The translations under genes were made by a program, and so were the position numbers. A stretch of 11,494 nucleotides of DNA from Promethearchaeota archaeon (GTDB taxonomy: Archaea; Asgardarchaeota; Lokiarchaeia; Sigynarchaeales; SOKP01). A model generated the notes under the pieces. It did no database searches and was not told where the DNA came from. It saw only the letters and a program-made list of their open reading frames with translations. Below, piece after piece: positions 1 to 6,611 of this stretch; position 1 is the stretch's first letter, and every line of letters begins with the position of its first letter. The stretch is taken from contig JAEOTJ010000313.1 of assembly GCA_016839905.1 (NCBI GenBank), positions 1-11,494 on the forward strand, in the 5' to 3' direction.

Positions 1-12
1 TGTAAGATATAA

Positions 13-918
13 ATGAGTAAAATAAAGGAAAAAATTACTAATATTGAATCAAAATGTTGTAGTAATCCCAACATACAGTCAGATAAAGTTCAAATGGTAT
101 GCTTTTCGTGTGGAATAACTTTTGGTCCAAAATTGACTTATTATCAAACGAGGACATTTAATGCTCAACAAAAAAATAAGAGAATCCATAATGAGCGTGT
201 ATATTCAAGACTTAAAAATAGAACAATAATCTCTACTTCAAGAAAGGATGGCTATGGAAATCCCATCATATCTAAAGATAATAATTTATTTCATCGTCTG
301 ACAAAAATTAATAATAGCTCTAATGGCAATAAAGATAGAAACTTTACAATAGCTTATCCCATTCTTAAAAGTTTAGGTGCCGCACTAAATTGTCCTGACT
401 ATATAAAAAAATTTGCTTGGAAATTATATATTATGTGTTATGATAAAAGATTGATTCAAGGACGCTCTATCGCGGGATTTATAGCAGCATCATTCTTTCT
501 GGCTTCAAGGAGTCATAAATATCCTTATTTCATTGATGAAATTGTTGAAGTCGTTCATAATGAAATAGACAAAAAGAGCATTACAAAGGCAATTTCTAAT
601 ATTGTAAGAAATATTTTCCCTGAAATAGGATTAAAATATATTCCTATTACAATAGAAGCAATCATTTCTAGAGCTTCAAATTTACTTAAACTTCCTGTCG
701 AAGCTCAATTGAATGCAATCTCTTTATTAGATAAGGCAACGAAAAATGGATTCAGAATTGGGGGCAATGATCCTAAATCAATCGCTAGCTCATTAATCTA
801 TATGGCTGGCTTGAAACTAATATATTGTAAAAAAACACAAAAAGAAATATCCAAAGTTCTAAAACAGACTGATACTTCTCTTAGAAATGCTAATCGATTA
901 TTAAAAGGTTTCCTTTAA
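13..918 (+). CDS. tfb: Divergent transcription initiation factor B (TFB/TFIIB family)
   Basis: TFB bridges TBP-bound promoter DNA and RNA polymerase in archaeal initiation. The 301 residues follow the family order. There is an N-terminal zinc-ribbon remnant (C15, C16, C30, C33, the last pair in CFSCG), then a B-reader/linker-like region at about 44-90 (RTFNAQQ, then RTIISTSRKDGYGN). Two cyclin-like helical repeats follow at about 111-203 and 208-301; RSIAGFIAASFFLASR (151-166) and DPKSIASSLIYMAGL (253-267) are the matching helices. Length is normal for the family. An in-frame TAA lies directly before the ATG, so this start is the earliest possible; only 12 nt upstream are visible, so no promoter can be judged. 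The oddity is the ribbon: the first CxxC knuckle is replaced by adjacent CC, so zinc binding and polymerase docking may differ. It is probably one of several TFB paralogues. Family assignment is confident; its specialised role is unknown. Confidence 0.9.
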   Translation: MSKIKEKITNIESKCCSNPNIQSDKVQMVCFSCGITFGPKLTYYQTRTFNAQQKNKRIHNERVYSRLKNRTIISTSRKDGYGNPIISKDNNLFHRLTKINNSSNGNKDRNFTIAYPILKSLGAALNCPDYIKKFAWKLYIMCYDKRLIQGRSIAGFIAASFFLASRSHKYPYFIDEIVEVVHNEIDKKSITKAISNIVRNIFPEIGLKYIPITIEAIISRASNLLKLPVEAQLNAISLLDKATKNGFRIGGNDPKSIASSLIYMAGLKLIYCKKTQKEISKVLKQTDTSLRNANRLLKGFL

Positions 919-965
919 AACTATTTTCTTGAATATTGGAAATTTATATAAGTTAAAGTCCGAAA

Positions 966-1000
966 ATTATTTTTTAAAATAATATTATTTTTATTTTTCC
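966..1000 (+). terminator. Candidate terminator after the TFB gene
   Basis: About 48 nt past the stop there is a perfect inverted repeat, ATTATTTT at 966-973 against AAAATAAT at 976-983. T-rich tracts continue to about 998. Archaeal polymerases terminate at U-rich tracts, so this is a reasonable end for the TFB transcript, though AT-rich DNA gives such patterns by chance. It directly abuts the next promoter element. Confidence 0.35.
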
Positions 1001-1003
1001 AGA

Positions 1004-1025
1004 TAAATATATTTAAACTCCAAAA
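1004..1025 (+). promoter_or_regulatory. Shared promoter element, copy 1 (TATA box plus CAAAA)
   Basis: Reads TAAATATATTTAAA, CTC, CAAAA. The first 14 bases are identical to the copies at 2063 and 8856, and the CAAAA lies at the same offset. If the AT core is the TATA box, transcription should begin near 1038. That leaves a leader of about 178 nt before the gene at 1216, unusually long for an archaeal mRNA. A second TATA-like stretch (ATTATATAAG, about 1086-1095) is closer and could be the real promoter of that gene. Confidence 0.6.
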
Positions 1026-1136
1026 GATAATTTCTTTTATAATAAAAATAAATTTTCAAGAAAAAGAATAATGAATTTTAAAATAATTATATAAGAAATT
1101 TTAAATAAATAATATTACATTGATAAAAGAATTCTT

Positions 1137-1223
1137 ATGTTTGACCGTAAAAGAAATATGAAAGAATTTCTTGATGTAACGGACATCAAATTACAAGGAG
1201 ATAATCAATTTAAAAATGAATAG
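1137..1223 (+). other. Upstream ORF (28 codons) overlapping the next gene's start
   Basis: ATG at 1137 opens a 28-residue frame ending in TAG at 1221-1223, so its stop overlaps the ATG of the downstream gene (1216) in another frame. The peptide is charged, and its MKEFL...IKLQG resembles the INEFLSLKLEG at the start of the downstream protein, which hints at a small local duplication. It has no convincing ribosome binding site, and an ORF this short is expected by chance in AT-rich DNA. It could be a translated leader, a remnant, or nothing. Confidence 0.2.
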
Positions 1224-1893
1224 TCAGATTAATGAATTTTTATCTCTTAAACTTGAAGGCAAGGAGATAAAGATATATATTGAAAATTCTCTTTACATAC
1301 CTAAAGAAAACAATTATTTTAAAAATGAGATTGATTCAAGGTTAAAGATTGAAAAGAAATTTGATCTTTTTACGCGAAAAATTAAAAATTGGTTTGAGAA
1401 TGATTATAACACTGATGAATTAAATCCCGGATTCTCAATTCCTTTATTAAAAAAGCTTGTAGACTCAGGTGATCCTATTGCATTAAATAGATTTCGAAAT
1501 GATATCTATAAAAGGCTTTGTTCTTCAAAAAAAGAAATCATTCTCTACCTTTTGAAATATAATTATATCTCCTACTTCTCTGTAGAACAGCTTGCCTTTA
1601 TTCTTGAGAATATTCATCCTAATTTGAGTCAATATCTTCAATTCCAAATCAAGATAGCCATTTATGAATATTTATATAATTCATATGAGCCTGACGCTAA
1701 GGTGTATCTTAAAGAAGCTTTAAAAAAAGAAAATATATCTTTAATATCTAATTCTGAACAAGAAGTGAAGGTTAAAAGATTTATCAAAGATTTAGATATT
1801 GATTTGGATAAATCATTAATAAAAAACAAAAGATTTCATTTTATCCTTGTTGGAATATTTTTCATTTTAATTACTTTACTTATATGTATTTAA
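1216..1893 (+). CDS. Tail-anchored helical protein of an Asgard-type family
   Basis: A 225-residue, mostly helical protein. Residues about 5-24 (NEFLSLKLEGKEIKIYIEN) look like a short beta-rich start. The block at about 57-130 (IKNWFENDYNTDELN, then FSIPLLKKLVDSGDPIA, then YLLKYNYISYFSVEQLAFIL) resembles, from memory, a family recurrent in Lokiarchaeota with the pattern W-(A/F)E-(N/H)DYDT...FPLLK-L...GDP-A. Residues about 208-225 are one hydrophobic helix ending the protein, preceded by KNKR. That predicts a tail anchor with the body in the cytoplasm. A GGAG at 1197-1200 lies 15 nt before the ATG, longer than ideal. The biochemical function is unknown. The gene is certain to be coding by length and composition; the family link is unverified recall. 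Confidence 0.8.
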   Translation: MNSQINEFLSLKLEGKEIKIYIENSLYIPKENNYFKNEIDSRLKIEKKFDLFTRKIKNWFENDYNTDELNPGFSIPLLKKLVDSGDPIALNRFRNDIYKRLCSSKKEIILYLLKYNYISYFSVEQLAFILENIHPNLSQYLQFQIKIAIYEYLYNSYEPDAKVYLKEALKKENISLISNSEQEVKVKRFIKDLDIDLDKSLIKNKRFHFILVGIFFILITLLICI

Positions 1894-1923
1894 AAATAAT
1901 CTTTTCTTAGTTCGCTCCTAAAT

Positions 1924-2028
1924 TTAAATAGACGTTTTTAAAGAAAATGATTGCTCTATTATAATCTCAAGTTCTAAATTATGAGAATTTATATCATAAT
2001 CATCATCTATTACATTTTCAACAGGCAT
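1924..2028 (-). other. Possible minus-strand small ORF in the 1894-2122 gap
   Basis: In the 229-nt gap a minus-strand frame of 34 codons starts at ATG 2028 and ends with TAA at 1926-1924. The peptide (MPVENVIDDDYDINSHN, then LELEIIIEQSF) has an ordinary protein-like mix of residues, and the frame stays open a few codons upstream of the ATG. There is no clear ribosome binding site or promoter for it. It may be a small gene, the tail of a decayed gene, or chance. Otherwise the gap holds only T-rich sequence and the promoter at 2063. Confidence 0.18.
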
Positions 2029-2062
2029 TCTCTTTTCATATTTTTTTTATTATTTAATATAA

Positions 2063-2084
2063 TAAATATATTTAAAGGACAAAA
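2063..2084 (+). promoter_or_regulatory. Shared promoter element, copy 2 (TATA box plus CAAAA)
   Basis: Reads TAAATATATTTAAA, GGA, CAAAA. With the AT core as TATA box, transcription should start near 2097, about 26 nt before the ATG at 2123. This is the best-positioned copy in the window and supports the reading of the element as a core promoter. Confidence 0.7.
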
Positions 2085-2122
2085 AATAATTCCTATTGTC
2101 TTTATAATATAAAATAAAATAG

Positions 2123-3007
2123 ATGTGTATGAAAAAAGTAATGAAGGATTATTGTAGTATTAATGATAGATGTGGGACTTTGAATAGGAAGGAGTATTTA
2201 AGAGACGCGGGATTCTCATTTTCCCTTCAAAATCCGAGAAGAGAAAGGGATCAAAGAAAGTCATATCTTTTAGGCTATGATGTTATATATGAAATGGTAT
2301 ATAATAAAATAACAGATAAAGAAAAAGAATTTCATTATAAAGTGGTTGATTCAAATGGAAACATTATTGATTCAGGGATGATTATTTCAAGTTTTCCAAG
2401 GCAATTTTTAGATGAATTATCTAACAAGATCTCAAGAAAGATTTCCCTTCAAGCTTATCCTATTAAATTATTTGATAGGATAAGAGAAAAAGATAACTCT
2501 TTTTGTTCAGACTCAAATAGGAGATGTCTAGAAAGGAGACGCCAGTTCATTTTAGCTCCGAATTGCCTACAAATGTCAAGCTTTGAGATAATGACATTCA
2601 ATACCTCGGCAGATGATTTTTTAATAAGTTTTAAAGAAATCCTACAAAAATATAAAAACTCATACTTATATTATGAATTTAAAGAACGAAAGAAAGTTTC
2701 ATTAATAATAGAAAAGAATCGAATTTCTATGAGTGATGAAAAGATAAAAGAAAAATTAGAATTTAAGGAGAAAATGAAACTTATAAGAGAAGAATTTCAG
2801 AAAGAATTTGCTAAAAATTCAACAAATTTCGATATAAATGGAATATTTGCAACTCTAAAAGGTTCTCATATGGGATCACCTCTCCCATACAATGAATTTA
2901 TTAATGCTATAGATGAAGAAAGTAAATTAATGAAGAAAGCGGGAATTTCTGAAGACACAATAAACAATCGAAAAGAAAAACTTATTGCCTTCTTTTTTAA
3001 CAAATAA
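2123..3007 (+). CDS. Unrecognised 294-residue protein
   Basis: Not recognised. The N-terminal 50 residues are basic with Cys at 11 and 17. Residues about 51-115 look like an alpha/beta segment (GYDVIYEMVYNKI, HYKVVDSNGNIIDSGMIISS, with an NG turn). Cys 128, 135 and 148 flank a very basic stretch (RRCLERRR). Residues about 195-232 form a highly charged helix or short coiled coil. The C-terminal 55 residues (GIFATLKGSHMGSPLPYNEF, then KKAGISEDTINNRKEKLIAFF) look like a small helical domain. There is no signal peptide or membrane helix, so it is probably cytoplasmic. ATG codons at 2123, 2129 and 2141 are all possible starts; the first was kept because the shared promoter lies about 50 nt upstream. 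A T6 tract at 3038-3043 may end the transcript. Coding is confident; function unknown. Confidence 0.75.
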   Translation: MCMKKVMKDYCSINDRCGTLNRKEYLRDAGFSFSLQNPRRERDQRKSYLLGYDVIYEMVYNKITDKEKEFHYKVVDSNGNIIDSGMIISSFPRQFLDELSNKISRKISLQAYPIKLFDRIREKDNSFCSDSNRRCLERRRQFILAPNCLQMSSFEIMTFNTSADDFLISFKEILQKYKNSYLYYEFKERKKVSLIIEKNRISMSDEKIKEKLEFKEKMKLIREEFQKEFAKNSTNFDINGIFATLKGSHMGSPLPYNEFINAIDEESKLMKKAGISEDTINNRKEKLIAFFFNK

Positions 3008-3043
3008 AAATACTCTTTAAATGAATTCAAATACTACTTTTTT

Positions 3044-3246
3044 CGGTTATGCGTGAACCTCAGTTCAAGCTAGAGGGCTATGAATCGTTATGAAAGAATA
3101 GAAAAAATCAGAAAGCACAATGCTTAAAACAAGATAAAAGGAGAAATGTTCATCTAATAACAGGATTAAGGATTGAGGTATTTTTTACCAGAATACTGGC
3201 TAACGGGTATAGGAATATATTTATCATGTGCTTTCAGATTTTTATA
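3044..3246 (+). ncRNA. Candidate structured non-coding RNA
   Basis: This island is visibly richer in G+C than its surroundings, especially 3044-3085. Positions 3103-3119 (AAAAATCAGAAAGCACA) pair with 3227-3243 over 17 bp with one mismatch. The helix can extend by two pairs past a bulged A3120. Enclosed are short hairpins GGTA/TACC (3177-3189) and CCAG/CTGG with an AATA loop (3188-3199); these two overlap and are alternatives. A GGTT/AACC hairpin (3045-3059) precedes them. TTTAAA at 3016-3021 is placed to start transcription near 3045. T-runs follow at 3239-3243 and 3266-3271. It matches no RNA family I know (not tRNA, SRP or RNase P). Alternative: a decayed coding region, since a frame runs from ATG 3049 to 3273 with one internal TGA (3091-3093). 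Confidence 0.35.
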
Positions 3247-3567
3247 ATTTGTGTTTCTTATATACTTTTTTAACATAATCCTTTATAAAGTTATCTCTTA
3301 AGGGAAATCGACATTGCTAAAAAAACTTGAAAGTATAAAATATTAAGATATAACAATTTTATAAAATATGTCTTTTAAATAATATGTCACAGATAAGATA
3401 AAGCAAATATATTCTATATTTTAAGAGAATATCTCAAATCAAGAGAATATCATAATCAAATACGCTTATGGGAAAATTAATAGTTCACAAACCTACCAGA
3501 TGGATTTATAAGGTAGATTAATAAAATATTAATGGTCATATATTGTATATGAAAAAGTAAGATTGAA
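3247..3567 (+). other. Intergenic region with short direct repeats and a likely promoter
   Basis: No protein gene is supported here. An 11-nt direct repeat, AAGAGAATATC, lies at 3423-3433 and 3441-3451, 18 nt apart. A shorter pair, AATATGTC, lies at 3365-3372 and 3381-3388. Close to the next gene an inverted repeat, CTACC at 3493-3497 and GGTAG at 3512-3516, flanks TTTATA at 3505-3510. If that is the TATA box, transcription would begin near 3534, about 34 nt before the ATG at 3568, and the inverted repeat could be an operator. All are short and could be chance in AT-rich DNA. Confidence 0.3.
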
Positions 3568-3852
3568 ATGAATGAAGAAGAAAAGAGGAAAAACGAGATC
3601 CTAAATGATCTTAAGCAAATTCAAAAATTAGTAGATTATGATCTTGCAGAAAGGTTTATTAAAGAGTTTTCCGTCGACCGTTTTCGATTAGAAGAAGCAG
3701 TTTTAGTAGAATTAATCCAGATAAAGGAGGAATTAAGAGAGAATCGTGATTTCATTGAGATCCTTTCAGAACATAATGAAACTATTGTTGAAAAATGTCT
3801 ACAAATAATTGGAATTGATGAGCTTATTGACATATTAAAATCTAAGAATTAA
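3568..3852 (+). CDS. Small acidic helical protein, unrecognised
   Basis: A 94-residue protein, predicted to be almost wholly helical and acidic, with no signal peptide, membrane helix or cysteine cluster (a single Cys). Heptad-like spacing of Leu/Ile/Val in ILNDLKQIQKLVDYDL (11-26) and LVELIQIKEELRENRDFIEI (46-65) suggests a coiled coil or small helical bundle, for example an adaptor or a partner of a larger protein. I do not recognise the family. There is no strong ribosome binding site; a second ATG at 3572 is in another frame. Its stop overlaps the stop of the convergent surface-protein gene by 4 nt, so neither gene has room for its own terminator between them. A shadow ORF on the opposite strand was ignored because this frame has the better protein composition. 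Confidence 0.65.
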   Translation: MNEEEKRKNEILNDLKQIQKLVDYDLAERFIKEFSVDRFRLEEAVLVELIQIKEELRENRDFIEILSEHNETIVEKCLQIIGIDELIDILKSKN

Positions 3853-3858
3853 TTCTTA
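3843..3858. repeat. 16-nt perfect palindrome over the convergent stop codons
   Basis: TAAGAATTAATTCTTA is a perfect palindrome whose centre contains the overlapping stop codons of the 94-residue gene (TAA at 3850-3852) and of the minus-strand gene (3849-3851). Its symmetry means both transcripts end in the same self-complementary sequence. It may be a small bidirectional 3'-end signal, or simply the result of two TAA codons overlapping in AT-rich DNA. Confidence 0.5.
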
Positions 3859-6467
3859 AGGGTTAAATTATTTCGCGTTTTTTTAGATTTCCTTGTCTTA
3901 ACATAAACGAGTCCTGCAACAATAACAATAATAGTGATGACTACTCCAATTATTAAACTAACCCCTAGGATGGGAAACTCTTCTTCTGGGATGGATTCTT
4001 TTTCAATATCTACGATAATTGCTATTACATTTGAGTTTGCTTCACCATAAGAATTATTAACTAGAACTTCAACATAATAAACTCCTGAGGATAAATCCAA
4101 GATATCCAATGAAAGATCCTCGATTCCATCATATATTATTAAAGGTTCTCCACCATATTCAGATTTATATATATATACTCTATAATCTTGACCATAAATT
4201 GAATTAGTCCACTTCAATTTAAAATTACCGTCGTCGTCTTGGGGATAATCTGCGTTTGAAGCAAGAGTAAATTGTAATGGAACCCTCCCAATTGAGACTT
4301 TTATGCATTCTGATGTAATATTAAAGCCATAAGGATTAAATGCCACAACGATGTAATAATAATCTCCAGTATTTAGATCTTTAATATGATGTGATAAATT
4401 GGTCTTCATACTTATAAACGTTAAGGAATTGTTATATCCTGAAGTAATATTTGAACTGAATGAATATATCTCGTAAAAAGCAGCATTATTAGAAGCTGTC
4501 CAGTTCAAATCGAAAGCTCCGTCGGGATCTACCACATCTGCATTTGAAGTTAAAGTGAAAACATCAGGAGGATCAATGTCATACATCAGGGGAAAATTAT
4601 CTTGACTCCCCGCAGGACCATATATCGCATAAGGCGTATCTCCAATCCCATCTTCTGGGGCAATATCTACGCCAAAATAATTGCTCCAATAATTCCCAAG
4701 AGAAGTTTTGTCCCAATAATTAATATAATAATCCTCTTCAATGTTATCCACAGCATTAACTCCATTAATTATAAAATAGTTTTTATAAATAAAATTATTG
4801 TAGCACGAGTCATATTGATCCTCACCTAATACCAATCCAATAACATTGTTCATTATGGTATTGCCATAAATAGTATTTTCAAAACAAGAATCGTTGAGTT
4901 TAATGCCAATCCCGTTATTCTTGATGAAATTGTTCTCAATATCAGAGTATTGAGCGCCCTCAGACATTACAACACCTGCATGCGAATTTGACGTTATTAA
5001 ATTGTTAGTAATGAAAAATCTCTCGTCATCATATGAATTAATGGAAATTTTATTTTCCATTAATGCGTTATTGTTAATCGTGATATCATAACTCTCGTCC
5101 ATAGAAAAAATTCCAACCTTATTAAAATAAATTTCATTCTCCTCAATGGTACAATGTTGGGCTCCTGAAATGTAAATCGCTTGAGTGCATTCAAAAATAT
5201 TATTCTTTAAAAGATTAAAGTTTCCAACATCATATTGGAACGCGATGCCATAATAAAAATTCTGAATTGAATTGTCCGAGATCGTTCCAAAATCATTATA
5301 TGTAATTTCTATGCCAACGCTGCCTAACCCTAGACTTGTAGCTTCCAATATATTATCCTCAATAATAACATCAGTAGAATAAGATAAGGAAATTGCGCTA
5401 GAGTTGCAATCAAAGATTTCATTTTTTGAGATGAAAATATCTCTAGAAGAATAAATGGATATCACATCCTCATTAAAAGATTGATTGAGAGCACTAATGT
5501 AATTTTCAGTAATCTCAATTTGACTACATTCCTCAATTACAAATATCCCTCCAAAAGTATATATTCGCGATAGGTTATTTCCCTTTATTACCACATTTGT
5601 ACAATCTTCAATCTCGAATGCATCGTCGGGGCAACTTGGCTCGGAAAAATCGTTTTCCTTAATTATCACATTTTCGCAATCATCAATCTCAAATATTTCA
5701 TCATTATAAATTACCTCGGAAAAATCATTTTCCTTGAATTCCACATTTTTACAATCTTCAATTATACCTATTTCTTCGTTACAAATTGCCTCGGAAAAAT
5801 TATTTTCAGTAATCTCAATTTGACTACATTCCTCAATTACAAATACTTCCTTGTCGTAAAGTGCCTCGGAAAAATTATTTTCCTTTATTACTACATTTTC
5901 ACATTCAATAATCTCGAATACTTCGCCCTCGGAAATTGTTTCGGAAAAATCATTTTTCTTTATTACCACATTTTGACTTTCATAAATCTGAAATACTGAA
6001 TCTTCGGAAATTGTCTCAGAAAAATCATTTTCCTTTATTATTACATTTTCGCACACTCCAAGGAATAATATGGTTTCACGTAACTCAAACACCTTAATGT
6101 TGCTAACCTCACAATTCTTTACATTTTCAAACTGAATACTGCCTCCTGTTATGGTACAGTTTCTAATAATGAAAAAAATTTCTGAATCCTCTATAGATAT
6201 GCAATAATCTTCTTCACTATCTTCACTATCTATAGTGATGCCCTCAATCACATAAGGATCTTCTTCGGTACCAGAACCCGTACAAAGACCTTGTTCCTTA
6301 AAATTTGCCCATGAATTAATGCTCCCTTCCGAATTGTTGATGTAAATAGGATCTCCGGGGCTATAATTCTCAAAAAAATTGCCTTCGTTTGCCATCATTC
6401 CTGTCAATATTATCAAGACTGGACCGCATACAATTAAAATTAAAGAAAAAATATTGTATTTTTTCAT
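3849..6467 (-). CDS. Secreted, membrane-anchored beta-helix (NosD/PbH1-type) protein with Fn3-like domains
   Basis: An 872-residue cell-surface protein. Residues 1-26 are an N-terminal signal/membrane segment. About 95-575 is a right-handed parallel beta-helix with asparagine ladders (KEND, TENN, ENEI), of the NosD/PbH1 repeat type that often binds or cleaves carbohydrate. Residues 588-628 carry the archaeal NosD-like motif SLGNYWSNYFG...DGIGDTPYAIYG...DNFPLM. Two Fn3-like domains begin FTLTSNAD...DGAFDLNWT (637) and FTLASNAD...DGNFKLKWT (733). Residues about 831-857 are a C-terminal membrane helix followed by basic KTRKSKKTR, so the body faces outside. Eight 25-residue units at 134-333 are nearly regular. 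GAGG at 6476-6479 lies 8 nt before the ATG, a good ribosome binding site. No catalytic motif is visible, so it may be structural, adhesive or glycan-binding rather than an enzyme. Confidence 0.85.
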   Translation of the reverse strand: MKKYNIFSLILIVCGPVLIILTGMMANEGNFFENYSPGDPIYINNSEGSINSWANFKEQGLCTGSGTEEDPYVIEGITIDSEDSEEDYCISIEDSEIFFIIRNCTITGGSIQFENVKNCEVSNIKVFELRETILFLGVCENVIIKENDFSETISEDSVFQIYESQNVVIKKNDFSETISEGEVFEIIECENVVIKENNFSEALYDKEVFVIEECSQIEITENNFSEAICNEEIGIIEDCKNVEFKENDFSEVIYNDEIFEIDDCENVIIKENDFSEPSCPDDAFEIEDCTNVVIKGNNLSRIYTFGGIFVIEECSQIEITENYISALNQSFNEDVISIYSSRDIFISKNEIFDCNSSAISLSYSTDVIIEDNILEATSLGLGSVGIEITYNDFGTISDNSIQNFYYGIAFQYDVGNFNLLKNNIFECTQAIYISGAQHCTIEENEIYFNKVGIFSMDESYDITINNNALMENKISINSYDDERFFITNNLITSNSHAGVVMSEGAQYSDIENNFIKNNGIGIKLNDSCFENTIYGNTIMNNVIGLVLGEDQYDSCYNNFIYKNYFIINGVNAVDNIEEDYYINYWDKTSLGNYWSNYFGVDIAPEDGIGDTPYAIYGPAGSQDNFPLMYDIDPPDVFTLTSNADVVDPDGAFDLNWTASNNAAFYEIYSFSSNITSGYNNSLTFISMKTNLSHHIKDLNTGDYYYIVVAFNPYGFNITSECIKVSIGRVPLQFTLASNADYPQDDDGNFKLKWTNSIYGQDYRVYIYKSEYGGEPLIIYDGIEDLSLDILDLSSGVYYVEVLVNNSYGEANSNVIAIIVDIEKESIPEEEFPILGVSLIIGVVITIIVIVAGLVYVKTRKSKKTRNNLTLKN
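5469..6068 (-). repeat. Eight 75-nt (25-residue) coding repeats in the beta-helix gene
   Basis: Residues 134-333 divide into units of exactly 25 residues with consensus F-x-I-(E/D)-(E/D)-C-x-N-V-x-I-K-E-N-(D/N)-F-S-E. Unit boundaries fall at 134, 159, 184, 209, 234, 259, 284 and 309. The last is less regular at its end. Position 6 is Cys in seven of the eight units (139, 189, 214, 239, 264, 289, 314) and Ser in one (164). Units 4 and 8 share an exact 44-nt stretch 300 nt apart (5502-5545 and 5802-5845). Confidence 0.85.
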
Positions 6468-6475
6468 TAAAAAAA

Positions 6476-6480
6476 CCTCA
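6476..6480 (-). promoter_or_regulatory. Ribosome binding site of the beta-helix gene
   Basis: TGAGG on the minus strand sits 8 nt before the ATG at 6467, the spacing expected for a Shine-Dalgarno sequence. It fixes the start of this gene and contrasts with most other genes here, which show no such site. Confidence 0.65.
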
Positions 6481-6522
6481 ATAAAAAATATGCTAATTTG
6501 TTATTATTATTATTATTTTATT

Positions 6523-6544
6523 TTTTGTTCTTTAAAAATATTTA
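6523..6544 (-). promoter_or_regulatory. Shared promoter element, copy 4 (minus strand)
   Basis: On the minus strand it reads TAAATATTTTTAAA, GAA, CAAAA, one mismatch from the 14-nt core of the other copies and identical to the copy at 8856 in the following eight bases. Predicted transcription start is near 6513, giving a leader of about 46 nt that contains the ribosome binding site of the beta-helix gene at 6467. Confidence 0.6.
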
Positions 6545-6611
6545 ATATTTTTATGATTTGATTTTTTAAGAACCTTTTTATCAAGAAAAGAAAATTCAAA
6601 TCGTTTTATTC

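Noticed and set aside
3044..3100. tRNA gene in the G+C-rich island (GTTCAAG looked like a T-loop)
   Set aside because: No acceptor stem, anticodon arm or CCA-adjacent pairing could be drawn on either strand.
3636..3833. Minus-strand ORF of 65 codons opposite the 94-residue gene
   Set aside because: It is Ser/Ile-rich with no family-like features, and lies wholly inside a better coding frame.
4602..4829. Plus-strand ORF inside the beta-helix gene
   Set aside because: Basic, Ile-rich antisense shadow of a well-supported repeat protein.
5469..6068. CRISPR-like regular repeats
   Set aside because: The 75-nt period is in frame and encodes 25-residue beta-helix turns; there are no constant repeats separated by unique spacers.
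6501..6519. TTATTATTATTATTATTTT microsatellite as a regulatory repeat
   Set aside because: Short simple repeat in the leader of an AT-rich gene; nothing shows function.
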